Assembly (NCBI GenBank): GCA_016721425.1
Contig: JADKID010000005.1
Location: 124,001 to 188,000, forward strand
Length of the DNA stretch: 64,000 bases
DNA from: Bryobacterales bacterium
GTDB lineage: Bacteria; Acidobacteriota; Terriglobia; Bryobacterales; Bryobacteraceae
Direction of reading: 5' to 3'
The notes under the pieces were generated by a model. The model searched no databases. It was not told the origin of the DNA and saw only the letters and a list, made by a program, of their open reading frames with translations. Shown here in pieces: positions 17,255 through 24,910 of the stretch (the stretch's first letter is position 1; every line of letters begins with the position of its first letter). A program made the position numbers and the translations under genes.

Positions 17255-17869
17255 ATGCCCGAACCTATTCCCTTCGTAGTCAAAAAAGTAGCGGAAGCCG
17301 ACTTCCCGACCGAGTACGGCCATTTTCGCATTCACGGCTTCGAAGGACGCCGGGGCGAGAAGCGGGAAGAGGCGGTGGTCATCGTCATGGGCGACGTGAC
17401 GACGCCGGAGCCGGTGCTGGTGCGGATCCATTCGCAGTGTCTGACGGGGGACGTGTTCCATTCGCTGCGGTGCGACTGCCGGGCGCAGTTGGAGCTGGCG
17501 ATGGAGACCGTTTCAGGCGAGGGCCGTGGGATGGTGATCTATGAGAAGAAGGAAGGGCGCGGAATTGGGCTGCTGAACAAGCTGCGGGCGTATGAGCTGC
17601 AGGACGGCGGGGCGGACACCATTGAGGCGAACGAGCAACTGGGGTTTGAGGCGGATCTGCGGGTGTATGAGCTGCCGGGGGCGATCCTGCGGCATTTCGG
17701 GGTGAAAGCGGTGCGGCTGATGACGAACAACCCGGAGAAGATTGCGGCGATGGAGGCGGTGGAGATTGTTGTGACGGAGCGAGTGCCGTGCAACGCGGTG
17801 CGGGGGCGGCACAGCGCGCGGTATCTAAAGACGAAGAAGAAGCGAATGGGGCACTTACTGGAGCTTTGA
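17255..17869 (+). CDS. ribA: GTP cyclohydrolase II
   Basis: First enzyme of riboflavin synthesis, converting GTP to a diaminopyrimidine, formate and pyrophosphate. The 204 residues form a stand-alone GTP cyclohydrolase II without the DHBP synthase domain often fused to it. The zinc-binding cysteines are in RIHSQCLTGDVFHSLRCDC, and the catalytic region GRGIGLLNKLRAYELQDGG and the RLMTNNPEK loop are conserved. ATG at 17255. No other rib gene and no FMN riboswitch is visible nearby. Confidence 0.96.
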   Translation: MPEPIPFVVKKVAEADFPTEYGHFRIHGFEGRRGEKREEAVVIVMGDVTTPEPVLVRIHSQCLTGDVFHSLRCDCRAQLELAMETVSGEGRGMVIYEKKEGRGIGLLNKLRAYELQDGGADTIEANEQLGFEADLRVYELPGAILRHFGVKAVRLMTNNPEKIAAMEAVEIVVTERVPCNAVRGRHSARYLKTKKKRMGHLLEL

Positions 17870-17921
17870 GAAGCGCGGGTTTGTGACAGATCCGGTACAC
17901 TGAAAACTGGATTTCTCTGAC

Positions 17922-19445
17922 GTGCGCCGCCTGGCCTTCTCCATATTGGCCTCCGCTCTCCTCTGGCTCCCGGCCGGAGGACAGAACCGTCCCGGCGTAG
18001 AAGCGAATCAACTGGACGGTAACGAGGCGCTGTTCACGGTGCTGGCGGCGATTAACTCCGCCGGCTACGACGCCGAAGTGAACTCGCCGACCAACCATCG
18101 ATTGCGCGGAGCGGTGCGGGCGTATGTGGCGGCGAAGAATCCGCCTTCCGTGGCAGCGCTGAAGAAGTTTTTCGTGAGCCACCGGATGGAGAACCCGAGC
18201 GCGGAGCTGAGCCAATACATCTCGTGGGCGTTGAGCGTGGACGGGCCGCCGGCATTTCAACCGCGATTCAGCCCGAGCCAGATGCCGCCGGACACGATTG
18301 CGTTGCAGGGGCTTTCGGCGCTGATGGCGGAGTTTTACAAAGAGGCCGGGATTGCGGAGGCGTGGAAGCAGGCGCAGGCGGACTACGACGTGGAGTTGCG
18401 GCGCTACCAGGGGCCGGTGATCCAGGCGATATTTGATGCGAACGCGTATCTGCGGAATCCGACGTCGGGTTCGCGGGGGCGGCGGTTTCTGGTGTACCTG
18501 GATTTGCTGGGGGCTCCGAACCAGGTTCACACGCGGTCTTTTGGCGATGAGTATTTTGTAGTGGTGACGCCCTCGGCGGAGCCGCGGGTGGCGGACATCC
18601 GGCACGCTTATCTGCATTTTCTGCTGGACCCGCTGGCGATCCGCAACTCGGCGGCGCTGGACAAGAAGAAGGGGCTTGGGGATCTGACGCAGGCCTCACC
18701 GATCCTGGACGAAGCCTACAAGAGCGACTTTGTGCTGCTGGCCGGGATGTGTCTGGTGAAGGCAGTGGAAGCGAGGATGGACCGGGGCGAGGGTGAAGCG
18801 CAGGTGAACCAGGCGATGGCCGAGGGGTTTATCCTGACGGCGTATTTCCATGAAGCGCTGGGGTTGTATGAGAAGCAGGAGCAATCCTTGCGGCTGTACT
18901 TGCCGGCGATGGTGGAAGCGATGGATGTGAGGAAGGAAGACCAGCGGATCGAGAAGGTGCAGTTCGCCTCTCAGAAGGCTGCGCGGAAGACGAGGCTGGT
19001 GGAGTATCAGGTGAAGCCGCCGGAACTGACCGGGGCGGCGAAGGCTGCCGCTGAGGCAGAGAAGCTGTATACGGAGCGGAAACTGCCGGAGGCCAAAGAG
19101 GCGTACCGGAAGCTGCTGGCGAGTGGCGCGCCGCGCGCGATGCAGGCCAAAGCGTATTTCGGTCTGGCGCGGATTGCAGTGATCGAGAAGCAGCCTGAGC
19201 AGGCGGAGCAGATGTTCCAGCGGACTTTGGAGATGGAACCAGAGCCGTATGAGCGTGCGTGGACGCACGTGTATCTGGGGCGACTGGCGCGCGCGATGCA
19301 GGATCCGGATCCGCTGGAGATCCGCAAGAGTTATGAGGCGGCACTAGCCGTCGCAGGCGCCCCCGAGGGCGCATTGAAAGCAGCCAGGCAGGAGCTATCC
19401 GCCCAGCCGGCGGCCGTGAAGCCTTCCGTTCCGGAAAAACCATAA
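17922..19445 (+). CDS. exported tetratricopeptide-repeat protein
   Basis: I do not recognise a specific family. GTG start at 17922 gives a signal peptide (RRLAFSILASALLWLPAGGQ) and a 507-residue protein. The central part (about residues 150-330) is alpha-helical with an unusual HAYLHF pair of histidines following FGDEYFVVVTP; this is faintly like a gluzincin helix but lacks the HExxH form. The C-terminal part (about 365-490) carries TPR-like helices (AEKLYTERKLPEAKEAYRKL, AEQMFQRTLEMEPEPYERAW). A similar but smaller exported TPR protein begins 19 nt after its stop, so the two probably form an operon. Confidence 0.8.
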   Translation: MRRLAFSILASALLWLPAGGQNRPGVEANQLDGNEALFTVLAAINSAGYDAEVNSPTNHRLRGAVRAYVAAKNPPSVAALKKFFVSHRMENPSAELSQYISWALSVDGPPAFQPRFSPSQMPPDTIALQGLSALMAEFYKEAGIAEAWKQAQADYDVELRRYQGPVIQAIFDANAYLRNPTSGSRGRRFLVYLDLLGAPNQVHTRSFGDEYFVVVTPSAEPRVADIRHAYLHFLLDPLAIRNSAALDKKKGLGDLTQASPILDEAYKSDFVLLAGMCLVKAVEARMDRGEGEAQVNQAMAEGFILTAYFHEALGLYEKQEQSLRLYLPAMVEAMDVRKEDQRIEKVQFASQKAARKTRLVEYQVKPPELTGAAKAAAEAEKLYTERKLPEAKEAYRKLLASGAPRAMQAKAYFGLARIAVIEKQPEQAEQMFQRTLEMEPEPYERAWTHVYLGRLARAMQDPDPLEIRKSYEAALAVAGAPEGALKAARQELSAQPAAVKPSVPEKP

Positions 19446-19464
19446 ACCTACCAGAGGAATACCC

Positions 19465-20244
19465 ATGAACCGTACTTTTCTAACCAATCTGTTGATGGCT
19501 CTGGCAGTCTCGATGAGCCTGCTAAGCGCCCAGACATCCAGCACGAAAGTGCCCAAGCCGAAGAACCAGAAGGAGGCGGAGGCGCTGATGGCGCTGTTCC
19601 AGACGCAGGATCCGGATGCGCGGATTGAGGCGGCCAACAATCTGGTGACGAAGTTCTCGGAGACGGAGTTCAAGGCGACGGCGCTCTATGTGGCATCGTT
19701 TTCGTATCAGCAGAAGGGCGACATTGAGAATGCGATTGTGTACGCGGAGAAGTGCCTGGAGACGGACCCGAAGTACTTTGGGGCGATGCTGACGATCGCA
19801 TCCGGCCTGGCGCAGCGCACGAAGGAGTTTGATCTGGACCGGGAGGAGAAGCTGGGCCGTTCCGATAAGATGGCCAAGGCCGCGCTGGAGCTGATTCCGA
19901 CGGCGACGAAGCCGAATCCTGGCATTCCGGACGATCAGTGGGAAGCGGCGAAGAAGGATTTCTCGGCGCAGGCGCACGAAGCGATGGGCATGGCGGCACT
20001 GGTGCGGAAAAAGTACGATGTGTGCGCGGCTGAGCTAGGGATCGCGCTGGCGAATGCGCAGCAGCCTGATCCTTCCACGATGGTGCGGATGGCGAGCTGC
20101 CACATGAAGATGCAGAAGTGGGATGAGGCGACAGCAGCTCTGGACAAGGCGCTGGTGGATCCGACAGCGGCGCCGGTGGTGAAGAAGGCGGCGACGGAAC
20201 TGAAGATGGAGATTGGCAGGGCCAAGGCGGCCGAGAAGAAGTAG
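19465..20244 (+). CDS. exported tetratricopeptide-repeat protein
   Basis: Protein of 259 residues with a signal peptide (residues 1 to about 23, ending LLSAQT) followed by a charged linker and TPR-like helices (ALYVASFSYQQKGDIENAIVYAEKCLETDP near residues 72-101). A GAGGAA ribosome binding site precedes the ATG. It lies 19 nt after the larger TPR gene and 8 nt before rnc, all in one orientation. TPR proteins of this kind mediate protein contacts in the periplasm; no partner can be named. Confidence 0.82.
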   Translation: MNRTFLTNLLMALAVSMSLLSAQTSSTKVPKPKNQKEAEALMALFQTQDPDARIEAANNLVTKFSETEFKATALYVASFSYQQKGDIENAIVYAEKCLETDPKYFGAMLTIASGLAQRTKEFDLDREEKLGRSDKMAKAALELIPTATKPNPGIPDDQWEAAKKDFSAQAHEAMGMAALVRKKYDVCAAELGIALANAQQPDPSTMVRMASCHMKMQKWDEATAALDKALVDPTAAPVVKKAATELKMEIGRAKAAEKK

Positions 20245-20252
20245 CCAAGAGC

Positions 20253-20987
20253 ATGGAGGCGCACCCGCTGGAGGAGCTGGAGCTCCGGCTCGGATATTCA
20301 TTTTCGAACCGGGCTCTGCTCCTCCGCGCCCTGACGCACAAGTCGCTGCTGGTGGAGTTGCCGCCAGACCCGGAGGCGGGATTGTGGCCGCGGGACAACG
20401 AGCAACTGGAGTTTCTTGGGGACTCGATCCTGGGATTCCTGGCGAGCGATCATCTGGTGCGGCGGTGTCCGACGTTTCCGGAGGGGAAGCTCTCGAAACT
20501 GAAGGCGCACCTGGTATCGGCGGTGCAGTTACACGAAGTGGCGAAACGGCTGGGGCTGGGCACGTATTTGCGTTTGGGCAAAGGCGAGGAGACCAACGGC
20601 GGGCGGCAGAAGAAGGCGTTGTTGGCGAATTCGGTGGAAGCGATCATCGCGGCGATCTATCTGGACGGGGGTTTGGCGGCGTGTGATGCGTTTCTGGCGC
20701 AGCATGTGTGGAGCGTGATCCCGGAGGGCGAGCCGGAGGAGACTCCGGTGCCGATCGATTCGAAGAGCGCGTTGCAGGAGTTGGCGCAGGCGCAGAAGCT
20801 GCCGGTACCGCGGTATTCGATCGTACACATGTCTGGGCCGGAGCACGAGCGGATGTTCACGGTGGAGGCGCGGATTGGGAGAGATTTCGCGGCGCGTGCG
20901 GAGGGTCCTTCGAAGAAAGTGGCCTCGCAACGGGCGGCGCGGGAGTTGCTGGATCACCTGCGGGCAGAGGTGAGCGCGCGGGTGTAG
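20253..20987 (+). CDS. rnc: ribonuclease III
   Basis: Double-stranded RNA endonuclease for rRNA and mRNA processing, 244 residues. The RNase III signature NEQLEFLGDSILGFLASDHL (about residues 49-68) holds the metal-binding Glu and Asp; a second acidic cluster is in NSVEAIIAAIYLDGG. The C-terminal dsRNA-binding domain starts at SKSALQELAQAQKL and ends KKVASQRAARELLDHL. It starts 8 nt after the TPR gene. Its last 34 nt overlap the 3' end of the convergent ABC ATPase gene, so the two transcripts would be complementary there. Confidence 0.96.
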   Translation: MEAHPLEELELRLGYSFSNRALLLRALTHKSLLVELPPDPEAGLWPRDNEQLEFLGDSILGFLASDHLVRRCPTFPEGKLSKLKAHLVSAVQLHEVAKRLGLGTYLRLGKGEETNGGRQKKALLANSVEAIIAAIYLDGGLAACDAFLAQHVWSVIPEGEPEETPVPIDSKSALQELAQAQKLPVPRYSIVHMSGPEHERMFTVEARIGRDFAARAEGPSKKVASQRAARELLDHLRAEVSARV

Positions 20988-21742
20988 GGGTGGGCGGGGT
21001 GGTGGAAGAGCTGGGCCGGGGGGCCTTGCTCCACGATGGAACCTTCATACAAGACGGCGACGCGGTGGCAGATGGCCGCGGCGTGGAGGTCGTGCGTAAT
21101 GAGGAGGACTGCGGTGCCGAGGGTGTCGCGGAGGGAGCGGAAGAGATCGAGGACGGCGGACTGGTGGATGAGATCGAGGGCGCTGGTGGGCTCGTCGGCG
21201 ATGAGGAGGGCGGGTTTATGGAGGATGGCCATGGCAATGAGCAGGCGCTGGGCCATGCCGACGCTGAGGGCGGCGGGGCGGAGATCGAGGAAGGCAGGCT
21301 CGGTGGGCAGTTGGGCGGAGTGGAGCGCGGCGAGGCTAGGCTGGCGCCAATCTGAGCTATTGCTGGGTTCGTGGATGAGCCAGGCTTCGCGGAGATGGGC
21401 GGCGACGGAGAGGCGGGGACTGAGGGAGGCAATGGGGCTTTGGGGGACGTAGGTGATGGCGCGGCCGCGGAGGCGGCGGAAGGCGCGATCGGGGAGAGTG
21501 AGGAGATCGTGGTGCTGGAATGTGAGGGTGCCGCTGAGGGAGGCGATGGCTGGGGGTAGGAGTCCGAGGAGGGCCAGGGCGAAGGTGGACTTGCCGCCGC
21601 CGCTTTCGCCGACGAGTCCGAAGAGCTCGTTGGGCTGGATCTCGAGGGTGAGATCGCGGAGGACGGGCGGCTTTCCGGAGTAGTTGACGGTGAGGCAGGA
21701 GCGGACGAGGGCTGATTCCATGGGTGATTGCGCGTCTGCCAT
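20954..21742 (-). CDS. peptide ABC transporter ATP-binding protein (DppD/OppD-like)
   Basis: ABC ATPase of 262 residues, last gene of a peptide transporter operon. Walker A is GESGGGKST, Walker B is LLIADEPTSALD, and the H-loop is LITHDLHAAA. The signature is LSVGMAQR rather than LSGGMAQR, an unusual Gly to Val change. The C-terminus PAHPYTRAL is typical of the Opp/Dpp subfamily. The start ATG at 21742 shares one base with the stop of the upstream binding-protein gene (TAATG). Most such systems use two different ATPases; only one is encoded here. Confidence 0.9.
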   Translation of the reverse strand: MADAQSPMESALVRSCLTVNYSGKPPVLRDLTLEIQPNELFGLVGESGGGKSTFALALLGLLPPAIASLSGTLTFQHHDLLTLPDRAFRRLRGRAITYVPQSPIASLSPRLSVAAHLREAWLIHEPSNSSDWRQPSLAALHSAQLPTEPAFLDLRPAALSVGMAQRLLIAMAILHKPALLIADEPTSALDLIHQSAVLDLFRSLRDTLGTAVLLITHDLHAAAICHRVAVLYEGSIVEQGPPAQLFHHPAHPYTRALTSARR

Positions 21743-23334
21743 TAGTTTTGGAGGTAGAGGCGGGGGACGTTCCAGAGAAGCTGAGGCCGCAGAAGGGCGG
21801 GCTGAACGCCGCGGAGGCGTGGGGAGACGCCGACCATGGAATTGCGATGGATGAGATAGATGAAGGGGGCCTGCTCGGCGACGATGGCCTGGACACGGTC
21901 GAAGGCCCTCTTGCGAATAGCGGGGTCCATGGCGAGGGCCTGGGTCTGCATGAGCTTGTCGATTTCGGCCTCCCAGGGGGTGGCGGGCGACTTCTGATTG
22001 GGGTTCCACTGATGATTGGCGGCGGAGCTGAGCCAGACGTTCATGGCGCCGTTGGGGTCCAGGTCTGAGCCGACAAGTCCGAGGAGGCAGGAGTCGTAAT
22101 CGAAGGTCTTGGTGATGCGCTCGATGAGCGAGGGGAAGTCCAGTGGGGCGACGCGGAGTTGGATGCCGATGGCGGCGAGGTCCTGCTGGATCATGGCGGC
22201 CATGCGTTCGCGGCTTTTATTGCCGGCGTTGGTGATGATGCTGAACTCGACGGGGCGGCCGTGGGGGTCTTTGAGAACGCCGGCGGAAAAGGTGAAACCC
22301 TCGCGGCGGAGGAGGGCGAGGGCCTGCTGGGGGTTGGCTGTGGGGGCTTTGAGGCTGGTGTTGACCCAGAGGCGGTTGGCAGGGGAGATGGGGCCGGCGG
22401 CGGGGGTGGCGTGGCCGTGATAGACGACACGCGCGAGGTCTTCGCGGCGGATAGCGAGGGAGACGGCCTGGCGGAAAGAGGTGGTGCGGAACCAACCCTT
22501 TTTGGAGTCCGGGATGGGTGCGGCAGGGCTCTGGTTGAACCACATCTGCTCGGAATCGAGGGAGGCACCGAGGGAGATAGCGGAGGAGGCGCCCTTGGCG
22601 CGGAGGCGGTTGTAGCTGTCGGGATCGAGGTTGTTGACGAGGTGGAGCTCGCCCTTTTCGAAACGCATTAGCTCGAGATCGCGGTTGCGCTGAACGTCGA
22701 GGCGCACGGCGTCGAGATAGGGCAGAGCGGCTCCGGCGGCGTCCCGCTGCCAGTAGTGGGGGTTGCGCTGCAGTGTGATGAAAGCCCCAGGCTGCCATTC
22801 CTTGATGTGAAAGGGACCGGCTCCGGTTTTCTCTTTGCCGGAGGCGGGCAGGATGGCGATGCCATCGAACCAGCGCTCGGCCGAGGCGAGGGGCTTGTCA
22901 AAAGCGATGGTGACGCGGGCCTTTTCCGGGGCGCAGCGAACCGCGCCGGCGGCGCCGCGCAGAGAGTCGCCATTGGGAGAATCGAGCTTGGGCTCCAGGA
23001 TGCGGGCGAGGCTGTAGCAGACGTCGGCGGAGGTGACTGGGGCGCCATCGGAGAACCTGGCGGCAGGCCTGATGATGAAGGCGATGGATTTGCCGTCGGG
23101 ACTGGTTTTCCAGGATTGGGCGAGCTCGGGCTCGGGCAACTGGGTGAGGCGGTTGATACGGACGAGGACGCCATGGGTGAGGTAGGCGAGGAGTTCGGAA
23201 GGCTCGTCGGCGGCGACGTGGGGATCGGCGGACCTGGGCTCGGCTTGGACTGCGAGGTGGAGCTGGCCGCCACGCTGCGGCGGCGGGGGCGGCGCGAGGA
23301 GGAGGAACGCGAGCAATCCGACCAGATGACTCAT
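21742..23334 (-). CDS. peptide/nickel ABC transporter substrate-binding protein (family 5)
   Basis: Periplasmic solute-binding protein of 530 residues in the SBP_bac_5 family. The signal peptide is residues 1 to about 19 without a lipobox Cys. Family features include PRSADPHVAADEPSELLAYL, the LAQSWKTSPDGKSIAFIIRP segment, FSDGAPVTSADVCYSLARIL and GAGPFHIKEWQPG. The ATG at 23334 overlaps the upstream permease stop by 4 nt (ATGA) and is followed downstream by the ATPase gene, so all are translationally coupled. Peptides are the usual ligand for the family, but the ligand is not proven here. Confidence 0.92.
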   Translation of the reverse strand: MSHLVGLLAFLLLAPPPPPQRGGQLHLAVQAEPRSADPHVAADEPSELLAYLTHGVLVRINRLTQLPEPELAQSWKTSPDGKSIAFIIRPAARFSDGAPVTSADVCYSLARILEPKLDSPNGDSLRGAAGAVRCAPEKARVTIAFDKPLASAERWFDGIAILPASGKEKTGAGPFHIKEWQPGAFITLQRNPHYWQRDAAGAALPYLDAVRLDVQRNRDLELMRFEKGELHLVNNLDPDSYNRLRAKGASSAISLGASLDSEQMWFNQSPAAPIPDSKKGWFRTTSFRQAVSLAIRREDLARVVYHGHATPAAGPISPANRLWVNTSLKAPTANPQQALALLRREGFTFSAGVLKDPHGRPVEFSIITNAGNKSRERMAAMIQQDLAAIGIQLRVAPLDFPSLIERITKTFDYDSCLLGLVGSDLDPNGAMNVWLSSAANHQWNPNQKSPATPWEAEIDKLMQTQALAMDPAIRKRAFDRVQAIVAEQAPFIYLIHRNSMVGVSPRLRGVQPALLRPQLLWNVPRLYLQN

Positions 23335-24140
23335 GGAGTAACCTCCCTGGGGGCAAGAATGAAGAGGCTGCCGGTGGAGAGCAGCAGGCCGGCCAGGGGC
23401 GCCAGGAGCCACCAGGAGTGGAGCAGGGCGGCGGGGCCGGCGACGGCGACGGATTCGAGCTCTTTCAAGAGGTTACCCCAACTGGCCATGGGCTCGGAGA
23501 CGCCGAGGCCGAGGAGGCCGAGGTTGGCCTCGGCGAGGAGGAACACGGGGGCGAGAGCGAGGAACTGGCCGGCGAGGAGCGGGGCGAGCTCCGGCAGCAG
23601 GTGACGGGTGAGTACGCGAAGTGGGGCGGCGCCACGGGCGCGGAGGGCGAGGATGTGTGGGGCGCGGAGGGTGAGGTGGACGCCGGCCTGGACGACGCGG
23701 GCGGGGCCGGCCCAACCGAGGAGGCCGAGGAGGGCGAAGGTCACCAGAAGGGAGACTGGGGGCGCGACGTCGATGGGGATGAGGGCGCGCAGGGTGAGCA
23801 GGAGGAAGAACCAGGGGAGAGCTAGGGTGAGGTCACAGGCGGCTGAGAGGAGGTGGGCCAGCCAACCGGAGCGAAGGCCGGCGGCGATTCCAATGACTGC
23901 GCCGAGGAGGACGGCGAGCAGGGCGGCGGCGGGCGCGAGGAGGAGAGAGATGCGGGCGCCGCTGAGGAGACGGGCGAAGCGATCGCGGCCGAGGGGGTCG
24001 GTGCCGAGGGGGAATTGGGACGAGGGCGGCTCATTGATGTGATCCCGGAACTGCATCTGGCCGCCATCGGGCGCGATCCAGGAGGCGGAGAGGGCAGCGA
24101 GGGAGAGCAGCAGGAGGAGGACGGCGGCGGCGACCTTCAT
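23331..24140 (-). CDS. peptide ABC transporter permease (DppC/OppC-like)
   Basis: Inner-membrane permease of 269 residues with one N-terminal helix and a BPD_transp domain of about five helices. The DppC features PLGTDPLGRDRFARLLSGARISL and LALRARGAAPLRVLTRHLLPEL (the EAA loop contacting the ATPase) are present. It overlaps the upstream permease by 4 nt and the downstream binding-protein gene by 4 nt, fixing the start at 24140 and supporting one transcript. Confidence 0.92.
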   Translation of the reverse strand: MKVAAAVLLLLLSLAALSASWIAPDGGQMQFRDHINEPPSSQFPLGTDPLGRDRFARLLSGARISLLLAPAAALLAVLLGAVIGIAAGLRSGWLAHLLSAACDLTLALPWFFLLLTLRALIPIDVAPPVSLLVTFALLGLLGWAGPARVVQAGVHLTLRAPHILALRARGAAPLRVLTRHLLPELAPLLAGQFLALAPVFLLAEANLGLLGLGVSEPMASWGNLLKELESVAVAGPAALLHSWWLLAPLAGLLLSTGSLFILAPREVTP

Positions 24141-24910
24141 GCGGACTTGCTCCGGGCGAGTTCGCCGGCGACCACCACGACGAGGGTGACGAGCGTCATC
24201 AATTGGACGAGGAGGGGCAGATCGCGAGAGAGGGCGGCCTGCCAGGCGAGTTGGCCGAGGCCGGGGACATCGAGGATGGTTTCGAGCGGAATGGCGAGAC
24301 TGATGGCGAGGGTGACGCTGACGGCGCCGAGCGCACGGAGCTCAGGGGCGGCGAGAGGCAGAAGGCGGCGGGCGATGAGGCGCCAGGGACCGAAGCCCTG
24401 AGCGCGGGCGAGGAGGAGGCAAGGGGAGGCGGCGGCGTGGGCGAGGATGGCGCGGCTGACCTGCCAGACGCGGGGGCCGAGGGCGAGAGCGAGGGCGAGG
24501 GCGACGGCGAGGGCTCCACGGAAGCCGAAGACGAGCAGGAGGAGAGCGAGCAGGCCGGCGGGGAGGCATTGCAGGAGCATGGCTCCGGCAAAGGCGCCGT
24601 TTTCCAGAGTGCGGCTGGGCCAGCGGGTGGAGGCGAGGGCGGAGGCGAGAGAGATGAGCCACGCGAGAGCCAGGCCGCCGGTGACGGCCAGGGCGGTGGG
24701 CATGGCGCGCTGAGCGACGAGCTGGTGGATGGGGGCGTGGAATTCGCGGGAATACCACCAAGGCAGAGAGGGTTGCGACGACGCGGGGCCGTTGCGGCGG
24801 ATGTCGAGATCGCGCTCGTTGGAGCCGTATCCGGGCGCGGTGCGGACGAGGAGGGCGGTGAGGATCGCGCCGGCGGCTAGCGTTGCGAGCAGGCGCCAGA
24901 CCAGGCTCAT
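24137..24910 (-). CDS. peptide ABC transporter permease (DppB/OppB-like)
   Basis: Inner-membrane permease of 257 residues. The N-terminal helix is followed by a periplasmic segment and a BPD_transp domain; the EAA loop is LLARAQGFGPWRLIARRLLP. It is shorter than typical DppB (about 310-340 residues), mainly in the periplasmic region before the second helix. It overlaps the c-di-GMP gene upstream and the DppC-like gene downstream by 4 nt each (ATGA). Confidence 0.9.
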   Translation of the reverse strand: MSLVWRLLATLAAGAILTALLVRTAPGYGSNERDLDIRRNGPASSQPSLPWWYSREFHAPIHQLVAQRAMPTALAVTGGLALAWLISLASALASTRWPSRTLENGAFAGAMLLQCLPAGLLALLLLVFGFRGALAVALALALALGPRVWQVSRAILAHAAASPCLLLARAQGFGPWRLIARRLLPLAAPELRALGAVSVTLAISLAIPLETILDVPGLGQLAWQAALSRDLPLLVQLMTLVTLVVVVAGELARSKSA

